Below, one piece after another: positions 5,283 through 10,558 of a DNA stretch of 10,558 bases. This stretch comes from Candidatus Yonathbacteria bacterium (GTDB taxonomy: Bacteria > Patescibacteriota > Minisyncoccia > Phycocordibacterales > UBA1550), in NCBI GenBank assembly GCA_016201355.1, contig JACQCY010000043.1, forward strand, positions 1 to 10,558. The letters run 5' to 3'. Position 1 is the stretch's first letter. Each line of letters starts with the position of its first letter. The translations under genes and the position numbers were made by a program. Below the pieces are notes generated by a model, which worked only from the letters and a program-made list of their open reading frames with translations, did no database searches and was not told the DNA's origin.

Positions 5283-7085
5283 ATGGATTCTCGCGAGATC
5301 AGGACTAGATTCTTAAAATTCTTTGAGAAAAGGGGACACGCGGTTATTCCGTCGACTTCTCTTGTTCCAGAAAACGATCCATCCGTGCTTTTTAATACTG
5401 CGGGAATGCAACCACTCGTACCGTATCTTATGGGGACACCGCACCCACGAGGCGCGCGTCTTGTGAATAGCCAGAAATGCGTGCGCACGCAGGATATTGA
5501 TGAGGTTGGGGACAAGACGCACGATACTTTTTTCGAAATGCTCGGCAATTGGTCGCTCGGAGCCTCCGAAAAGTCTGGCGACCTCGGAGCAAGTTATTTC
5601 AAAGAGGATGCGATAAAGTGGAGCTATGAATTTTTGACTTCAAAAGAGGAAGGGCTTGGTCTTGATAGAGCGCGTCTCTATATCACGGTATTTGAAGGTA
5701 ATGACGATGCTCCATGCGATAATGAAGCGTTTGAAATTTGGAAAAAATATGTGCCCGAGAGTCGCATTTATTTTATGTCAACAAAATCAAACTGGTGGAG
5801 CCCGGGGGACAACGGACCTTGCGGTCCTGATTCGGAAATGTTCTACGATGTAACCCAAAAAGGGCTCGGCGACCTAAGCAAAGAAGAATATATGAAGGCG
5901 GATGACCGTCAGGATGTCGTCGAGATATGGAACGATGTCTTTATGGAATATGAGAAAAAAGACGGCAAAGTCGTCGGAAAGCTTGCAAAGAAAAATGTAG
6001 ACACGGGTTCGGGGCTTGAACGGGTCGTTATGGCGGTGCAGGGCAAGGACAATGTATTTGATACCGATCTTTTTGCGCCACTTATGCAAAAGATCAAAGA
6101 TATCGCTGGGGGTGAGATAAAAGATATCCGCGCGGCGCGCATTGTTGCAGACCATATTCGCACTTCGGTTATGATGATTGCGGACGGGGTGCTTCCTTCA
6201 AATACTGATCGTGGCTACATCCTTCGCCGTCTCCTTCGTCGCGCGGTGCGTTATGCGGATGTCCTCGGTATTCCCCACAATATGCTTGCCGAGCTCGTGC
6301 CAATTGTCGTGGAGAAATATAAAGGAATCTATGACAATATGGCGGATATAAATGGCATCATTGCCAAAGAAATAATGGATGAAGAAAATAAATTTAGGAA
6401 GACGCTTGAGCGGGGATTAAAAGAGCTCACGCATATTCTCAAAAAAGGAAAAGTTTCTGGCATTGATGCTTTCACTCTTTTTTCAACCTACGGTTTTCCT
6501 ATCGAGATGACCGAGGAAATCGCCACCGAAGAAGGTGAAACGGTAAATCGCGCGGAATATAATGATGAATTAAAGAAACACCAAGAACTTTCACGCAGAG
6601 GCGCAGAACAAAAATTCAAAGGAGGTCTCGCGGATACGAGCGAGATGGCGGTAAAGTATCACACCGCGACACATCTGCTTCACCAAGCGCTCAGGCAGGT
6701 TTTGGGTGATACGGTTCTACAAAAGGGTTCAAATATTACCGACGAACGACTTCGTTTTGATTTTTCCTATGCGGAAAAGATGACCGATGAGCAAAAGAAA
6801 GCGGTTGAGGATATTATCAATACAAAAATCGCCGAGGCGCTTCCGGTAAATTATGAAGATGTTCCGATAGAAGAGGCGCGTCGTCGTGGAGCAATGGGAC
6901 TCTTTGGCGACAAGTATGAAGAGATGGTGCGGGTATATCAGATAGGCGAAGGCGACCATAAATTCAGTCTGGAAATTTGCGGAGGGCCCCATATTTCAAA
7001 TACGAGCGAACTTGGGCATTTTTCTATAAAAAAAGAGGAGTCGGTCGCGCAGGGGATTCGGCGCATTAAAGCAGTTCTCACTTAG
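5283..7085 (+). CDS. alaS: Alanine--tRNA ligase, short form without the C-Ala domain
   Basis: Charges tRNA-Ala with alanine. The 600-residue protein has the class II catalytic core (FNTAGMQPLVPYLMG at 37-51; FFEMLGNWSLG at 83-93; WWSPGDNGPCGPDSE at 171-185; VDTGSGLERVV at 239-249), then a helical tRNA-recognition region and an editing (tRNA-SAD) domain with HTATH (H460, H464) and CGGPH (C566, H570), the four metal ligands that clear Ser- and Gly-tRNA-Ala. It ends at residue 600, soon after the ESVAQGIRRIKA motif, whereas the E. coli enzyme has 876 residues and a coiled-coil plus C-Ala/DHHA1 domain. The reading frame is intact and the next gene starts 27 bases on, so this is a natural short form, as often in CPR bacteria. 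The usual CGGTH is CGGPH here. Confidence 0.97.
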   Translation: MDSREIRTRFLKFFEKRGHAVIPSTSLVPENDPSVLFNTAGMQPLVPYLMGTPHPRGARLVNSQKCVRTQDIDEVGDKTHDTFFEMLGNWSLGASEKSGDLGASYFKEDAIKWSYEFLTSKEEGLGLDRARLYITVFEGNDDAPCDNEAFEIWKKYVPESRIYFMSTKSNWWSPGDNGPCGPDSEMFYDVTQKGLGDLSKEEYMKADDRQDVVEIWNDVFMEYEKKDGKVVGKLAKKNVDTGSGLERVVMAVQGKDNVFDTDLFAPLMQKIKDIAGGEIKDIRAARIVADHIRTSVMMIADGVLPSNTDRGYILRRLLRRAVRYADVLGIPHNMLAELVPIVVEKYKGIYDNMADINGIIAKEIMDEENKFRKTLERGLKELTHILKKGKVSGIDAFTLFSTYGFPIEMTEEIATEEGETVNRAEYNDELKKHQELSRRGAEQKFKGGLADTSEMAVKYHTATHLLHQALRQVLGDTVLQKGSNITDERLRFDFSYAEKMTDEQKKAVEDIINTKIAEALPVNYEDVPIEEARRRGAMGLFGDKYEEMVRVYQIGEGDHKFSLEICGGPHISNTSELGHFSIKKEESVAQGIRRIKAVLT

Positions 7086-7103
7086 CCTAAGATAAGGTAT
7101 AAT
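7075..7103 (+). promoter_or_regulatory. Putative promoter before the large membrane protein gene
   Basis: A perfect -10 box TATAAT at 7098-7103 lies 17 bases after TTCTCA (7075-7080, four of six matches to the -35 consensus, inside the last codons of alaS). The box ends 9 bases before the ATG at 7113, so the transcript would have only about three untranslated bases and no Shine-Dalgarno site. This is the strongest promoter match in the window. Confidence 0.6.
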
Positions 7104-7112
7104 AATAAGACA

Positions 7113-8324
7113 ATGGAAAAGATGAAATGGGAAATGTCGAATGAAATAAAGCTCCCCAAACATAGCTCCCGTGCTACCCCGCTTGAGGCAGATAAGTTTT
7201 TTAATGAGAACCCTTCTCAAGAGGAAATACCAGTACAATCCTTGAAAGATTTTGAAGAGACACCTACCGATAGAAATAGCGTAGAAAAGAGGGCAATAAA
7301 AGAATTGAACGATGCGCGAGAAAAATTCGCTTTTGCTAACGAGGAGAAAGACCCTCAAGAATATGCGCGGATTAGCGCGGAATATAGATTCAAAGTAGAA
7401 AAGGAAAAAGATTTCATTATTAAACACAAAAAATTAACCCTCGAGATAAAAGGACTTTTTGAAAAAGAGAAGGGAACATATAAAAAGTTAAATTTCGAAG
7501 AAGTTCAATATGAATTGGATAAATACATAAAGGGAACAGTCGTGCCCCATTTTGCGGTTGTTGAAGCGGCAAAGATTCAAGAGGCGCGAACAGAGCCATC
7601 GTTTATTGAGAAAATGAAAGATTCAAAATGGGGGAGTTTTGCAGGCAAAATGATTGATGGATATCGTAAAATGCCGTGGCAGAAAAAACTATTGGTTTCG
7701 GTGGGTCTTGGTGTAGCAGGTGTTGGCGCGGGAATGGTCGGAGGCACCTTTGGTATTGCGGTGGCGGGGATTTTAACGGGAGGAAAAGGATTGCAGAGAC
7801 TTTTTAGCGGCGCAGGCACTGCTGTTGGGCTTGATGCTTATATGCAAAAAAAGCAACAGGAGTGGATGCTCAAGAAAGGGTGGGGCAAAGATAGGCATGA
7901 ATATGTTTCAAAACAGATAGCTTTAATGAGCGAGAAGATGAGGAGTGGAGAGGTGGTGGACAAGGATATAGAAGAACGATTAAAAGAACGCGAAAGAATA
8001 GAAAAGGGAAATGAGATACGGAGAACAGGCCTAGCCGCAACCGCGGGAGTGCTTGTAGGTTCTGGAGCCGCATTTCACGCGGTAAGAGATACACTTCATT
8101 TTGCAGATGATTATTTGGGGGTAAGTGATTATTGGGGCAAAAAAATAGGAAATTTGTTTGGAGGTCATATGAAAGTGTCCACTGAACACTCTCCTGTGAC
8201 AACGGGACATACTCCCACCGCGGAGACCATCTCGCCACCAAATATAAAACCAATTGAGTTAACAGTCGCTCTCGCGGACCAGAAGGCGCTATCATTGATG
8301 AATTTAGAAATAACCCTGATCTAG
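7113..8324 (+). CDS. Large Gly-rich membrane protein, N-terminal part (frame broken)
   Basis: I do not recognise a named family. This 403-codon frame is the first part of one long protein that continues in another frame to 9448. Residues 50-140 are highly charged (Lys/Glu) and probably helical or coiled coil. Residues about 202-250 form a Gly/Ala-rich hydrophobic stretch (LLVSVGLGVAGVGAGMVGG and on) that could be a helical hairpin in the membrane. A charged segment (251-305) and a second Gly/Ala stretch (306-325) follow, then a Thr/Pro-rich linker (365-387). The last ~16 codons before TAG 8322-8324 look like out-of-frame sequence. The first codons (7121-7148) are read from bases that resemble the 7-base repeats, so the true start could be a later Met such as M8. 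Confidence 0.75.
   Translation: MEKMKWEMSNEIKLPKHSSRATPLEADKFFNENPSQEEIPVQSLKDFEETPTDRNSVEKRAIKELNDAREKFAFANEEKDPQEYARISAEYRFKVEKEKDFIIKHKKLTLEIKGLFEKEKGTYKKLNFEEVQYELDKYIKGTVVPHFAVVEAAKIQEARTEPSFIEKMKDSKWGSFAGKMIDGYRKMPWQKKLLVSVGLGVAGVGAGMVGGTFGIAVAGILTGGKGLQRLFSGAGTAVGLDAYMQKKQQEWMLKKGWGKDRHEYVSKQIALMSEKMRSGEVVDKDIEERLKERERIEKGNEIRRTGLAATAGVLVGSGAAFHAVRDTLHFADDYLGVSDYWGKKIGNLFGGHMKVSTEHSPVTTGHTPTAETISPPNIKPIELTVALADQKALSLMNLEITLI
8258..8324 (+). other. Site of a -1 frameshift between two halves of one gene
   Basis: Frame 7113 closes at TAG 8322-8324. The frame of the downstream half is open from 8258, just after a TGA at 8255-8257, and reads G-P-E-G-A-I-I-D-E-F from 8276 with no initiation codon until TTG 8396. 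The crossover must therefore lie in 8258-8324. Restoring one G at GCGGACC (8274-8280) would join the frames as A-L-A-G-P-E-G. The result would be one protein of about 778 residues. A lost base (real or an assembly error) is the simplest explanation; programmed frameshifting is less likely because no slippery heptamer lies in the window. Confidence 0.8.
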
Positions 8325-8395
8325 CAAAAAAGTTTGGCTGGATCGGAGGAAGCAAGGAAGAGCTTTCAAAATGGGCTGGTTCAAAGGCGCATATT

Positions 8396-9448
8396 TTGTG
8401 GGGTGAGAGTGCTCAAAAAGCGCTCCTTGATCCATCGGTGAAGCAAGAATTGGCAAAGCTCGGTTATCCTGAAACTGCCGAAGGTTATGCGAAAGCGATG
8501 ACAAGAATAGGAATAGGCAAGGGTATTGTTTCTTTGGATATTGATAAAGGAAGTATTAAATTAGACGCTGAATATCTTAAAAATATCAAGAGTGCTATTC
8601 CCGCAGACAAAATTTCGTCATCTATTGAACCATTAGTGGAGGATATAAAAGCGCCGTCGGTTACTTTAGAAAAATTTGATTTCTCCGCAATCCAACAACA
8701 GATGGACACTCCCGAAGGTAAGCTTCGTGAATTACTGAGACCTTATGCAGGGAGCGTGAAAGGGCTTGATGATTTTATAAACAGGGAAGGTGGCACAGAA
8801 AAATTATTGAAAATGCCGGTACGGGATCTTTATGGTATAGAACAGGGATACCGTCCGGTGCAATTTGACCGTCTTTATGAGGGGTTGAAAGGAATCACCG
8901 GTGATGCGCGCCTTGATAGTAATGACACTTTGGAGGATGTCTTAAAAGAGATAGAGAGTAAAAAAATATTTCACGGCACCGCCGAGGAAATATTTAAAGG
9001 AGAAATTCCTCCTCATTTGGAAGTTAACCTATCTCATCATATAAGTACTGTCGTCGACTATATTAAAGATGACACTACATTAAAAGCTGCTACGAGATTT
9101 GCGAAGGTTGATTTGTCTAAATTAGAAGGGGTAAAGGAAGTTGAAGCAATAATGGAATTGCCGAAAGTGAAAATTGGCGGCCTCGTGCAAGGATTGACAG
9201 CCTCAAAGGTTTTTACAGAAGAAGAATTTAATTCAGCTATTAAGAAAATTGGGGGTATGAATAAGTTTTTGAGTTCAACATTTTCTGAGTTATCGGGTAA
9301 AGATCAATTGTTTAAAAAGTTTGCGGTTGAAGCATATCGTGTAAATGGGGCAAATGATATTTTTTTCAACAAGCGTACCGTAGAGGAAGCGATGAAGGGA
9401 ATTTATTATAAACAAATATTTAAGGAATTATATTTGAGAGATAAATAG
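8396..9448 (+). CDS. Large Gly-rich membrane protein, C-terminal part (continuation after frameshift)
   Basis: This is the rest of the protein begun at 7113. Counted from TTG 8396 it is 350 residues, but coding clearly starts earlier: codons 8276-8395 encode a sensible stretch (GPEGAIIDEF, then a W-rich segment) in the same frame, with no ATG, GTG or Shine-Dalgarno site. The part is soluble, with no membrane helix, mostly helical and rich in Lys, Glu and Leu. A G-Y-P-x-x-A-E-G-Y-A-x-A-M motif falls at about 23-35. No catalytic motif is evident. Because the membrane segments lie in the first half, this would be the exposed domain of a membrane-anchored protein. It is not likely to be a separate gene. 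Confidence 0.7.
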   Translation: MWGESAQKALLDPSVKQELAKLGYPETAEGYAKAMTRIGIGKGIVSLDIDKGSIKLDAEYLKNIKSAIPADKISSSIEPLVEDIKAPSVTLEKFDFSAIQQQMDTPEGKLRELLRPYAGSVKGLDDFINREGGTEKLLKMPVRDLYGIEQGYRPVQFDRLYEGLKGITGDARLDSNDTLEDVLKEIESKKIFHGTAEEIFKGEIPPHLEVNLSHHISTVVDYIKDDTTLKAATRFAKVDLSKLEGVKEVEAIMELPKVKIGGLVQGLTASKVFTEEEFNSAIKKIGGMNKFLSSTFSELSGKDQLFKKFAVEAYRVNGANDIFFNKRTVEEAMKGIYYKQIFKELYLRDK

Positions 9449-9486
9449 AAGGAAGAAGATACACAAACAATAGACCATAAACCATT

Positions 9487-9798
9487 ATGAATAACGAAGA
9501 ATTATTGATTAAAAATTTACTGATATCGCTTGGGGTGGAAGATGCCGACCATCAAGTGCAAGAAGAGACCGTGGCAATCTTTACTGAAACACTTTTGAAA
9601 AAAATGTTGGTAAGAATCCCCGATATATTATCTCCGGAAAAAAGAGACGAGTTTTTGGCAATTCAAGAAACAGGCAATGAAGTTGCCGTTGTGGATTTTT
9701 TAAGAGAAAATATCCCCGATTTTGAAAAGATGATGGAGGAGATAAGAGAAGAAGCGCTTGCGGAATTTAGGAATATTGCGGAAGAATTAACGAAATAG
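9487..9798 (+). CDS. Small acidic helical protein, DUF5663-like
   Basis: A 103-residue soluble protein, very rich in Glu, Leu and Ile and predicted almost all helical. The pattern (L-L-x-S-L-G-V-E-D near 12-20, L-x-K-M-L-V-R-I-P-D-I-L near 36-47, D-F-L-R-E-N-I-P-D-F near 70-79, then a charged C-terminal helix) resembles the DUF5663 domain I associate with Patescibacteria; this is recall, not a search. Function is unknown. The ATG at 9487 follows 38 bases after the previous gene and has no Shine-Dalgarno site; a weak CATAAA box ends 5 bases before it. The next gene starts 6 bases after its TAG, so the two are probably one transcript. Confidence 0.75.
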   Translation: MNNEELLIKNLLISLGVEDADHQVQEETVAIFTETLLKKMLVRIPDILSPEKRDEFLAIQETGNEVAVVDFLRENIPDFEKMMEEIREEALAEFRNIAEELTK

Positions 9799-9804
9799 GG
9801 ATTT

Positions 9805-10344
9805 ATGCGTACGGGATACAAAATACTCCTTACAACAAGCCTTCTTGTAACCTTTGCCGATAGTCTCATTGGTCCTCTTTACACTGTTTTTGTTCAGAAA
9901 ATAGGCGGTAGTATTTTAGATATTGGCTACACGGTGACCGTTTATAGTATTTTGACGGGGGTGCTTATTATCTTGGTTGGCAGAATATCTGATAAAATAG
10001 ACAAAAAATCAGTTACTGTTTTAGGATTTTTACTCTTTGCAATCGGTAATTTTGGATACTTAATAATCACTAAACCATACCATCTTTTTATCTTGCAGGT
10101 AATCTTCGCTATAGGGAGCGCTTGTCTGTCTGCGCCGCTCACCTCATTGTTCGCTAAATTTATCAGCGAAGAGAACGCGGGTTTTCAGTGGGCTCTCGAT
10201 AGTGGCGGGATAAAGATAATTGTTGGATTGTCAGTTCTTGCGGGCACTTTCATTGTTAGTAACTTTGGTTTTACGGTATTGTTTTTGACGATGGGGACAC
10301 TCCAGCTTGTTTCAGCTGGGATACAGACGAGGTTGAAGATGTAA
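9805..10344 (+). CDS. Half-size major facilitator superfamily (MFS) protein, six membrane helices
   Basis: A 179-residue integral membrane protein matching the first half of an MFS transporter. Helices lie near 6-27, 38-60, 70-89, 92-117, 130-152 and 155-174. The loop between helices 2 and 3 holds GRISDKIDKKSV (59-70), the MFS motif A (G-x-x-x-D-x-x-x-x-x-x). Standard MFS proteins have 12 helices and about 400 residues. Here the frame ends with a basic R-L-K tail just after helix 6, and the next 200 bases have no MFS-like sequence in any + frame, so this is not a simple recent nonsense mutation. It may work as a dimer or be a relic; the substrate is unknown. The gene starts 6 bases after its neighbour, with an AGGG that could serve as a weak ribosome binding site. 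Confidence 0.85.
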   Translation: MRTGYKILLTTSLLVTFADSLIGPLYTVFVQKIGGSILDIGYTVTVYSILTGVLIILVGRISDKIDKKSVTVLGFLLFAIGNFGYLIITKPYHLFILQVIFAIGSACLSAPLTSLFAKFISEENAGFQWALDSGGIKIIVGLSVLAGTFIVSNFGFTVLFLTMGTLQLVSAGIQTRLKM

Positions 10345-10558
10345 GAATAATAAACAGTGGTTCCTGATCTTAAAATCGCAATGCACCTATAACTACCAGT
10401 TAACCTATAAAACAAGCTGCATAAGTTCACATACATATGAGAATTCTCTACGGCCTAACAATGCCAAAAAATGAGAATTTTCAACAAATTTAGAAATACC
10501 AAAGGATTCATCTCGATGTATACTCATATTCTAAAAACAAAGAATATGAACGAAGAAA
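10345..10558. other. AT-rich end of window, no convincing gene
   Basis: No terminator with a T-run, no 7-base array and no tRNA-like fold was seen after the MFS gene. A frame from ATG 10471 stays open to the window edge (starts M-R-I-F-N-K-F-R-N-T-K-G) with an internal Met at 10516, so a gene may begin here, but 29 codons give too little to judge. A second ATG at 10437 opens an 18-codon frame that closes at TAG. A weak AT-only hairpin (9 bp, 10524-10532 with 10541-10549) and the 10-bp palindrome GAGAATTCTC (10439-10448) are present. Confidence 0.4.

Noticed and set aside
8326..8332. Slippery heptamer AAAAAAG near the broken gene, as evidence for programmed -1 frameshifting
   Set aside because: It lies after the stop of the first frame (TAG 8322-8324) and is in the slip register of the downstream frame, so it cannot produce the needed shift.
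113..10344. UGA recoded as glycine
   Set aside because: All genes are full length with no in-frame TGA, so recoding is not needed to explain any of them; lack of TGA stops alone is weak evidence.
10524..10549. Hairpin at the window end as a terminator
   Set aside because: The 9-bp stem is made almost only of A/T pairs with an 8-base loop and no T-run, and is far from the MFS stop codon.

Overview
This window looks like a piece of a small-genome Candidate Phyla Radiation (Patescibacteria) chromosome, probably Parcubacteria-like. The evidence is a short alanyl-tRNA synthetase that ends after the editing domain, a protein resembling the DUF8128-type region of CPR VirD4-like proteins, a small DUF5663-like protein, a Gly-rich membrane protein of unknown family, a half-size MFS protein, and genes that mostly lack a Shine-Dalgarno site and start a few bases after a -10 box. 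These family names come from recognition of the translated proteins, not from a database search. All genes are on the + strand.

Layout. 1-25: probable tail of an upstream gene. 27-90: perfect 30-bp hairpin with a terminator core. 113-1384: DUF8128-like membrane-anchored protein. 1439-2464: mltG, the peptidoglycan terminase. 2553-3716: mnmA, tRNA 2-thiouridylase. 3822-4679: ATP-cone plus Mrr-like nuclease fusion. 4785-5273: MgtC/SapB membrane protein. 5283-7085: alaS. 7113-9448: one large Gly-rich membrane protein split by a -1 frameshift near 8258-8324. 9487-9798: DUF5663-like protein. 9805-10344: six-helix half MFS transporter. 10345-10558: no convincing gene, perhaps the start of one. No non-coding stretch exceeds 300 bases.

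The most unusual signal is not a gene. The gaps in the first 4.7 kb are filled with degenerate arrays of 7 bases, consensus TAGAANN (variants TTGAATN, GGGAATN, ACAGAAN). The arrays abut or supply the TAG stop codons of the preceding genes. In three gaps they occur as inverted pairs able to form long hairpins. A related 7-base tandem repeat lies inside mnmA. Because 7 is not a multiple of 3, an array of TAGNNNN units puts stops in all three + frames within 21 bases. Of the ten gene ends seen, eight are TAG, two TAA and none TGA.

Functionally the genes are a housekeeping mixture: cell wall (mltG), tRNA modification and charging (mnmA, alaS), membrane proteins (MgtC-like, MFS half, DUF8128-like) and one nucleotide-sensing nuclease-like protein. 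Promoter-like boxes precede most genes, so much of the region may be transcribed as single genes; 9487-10344 is the clearest operon-like pair.
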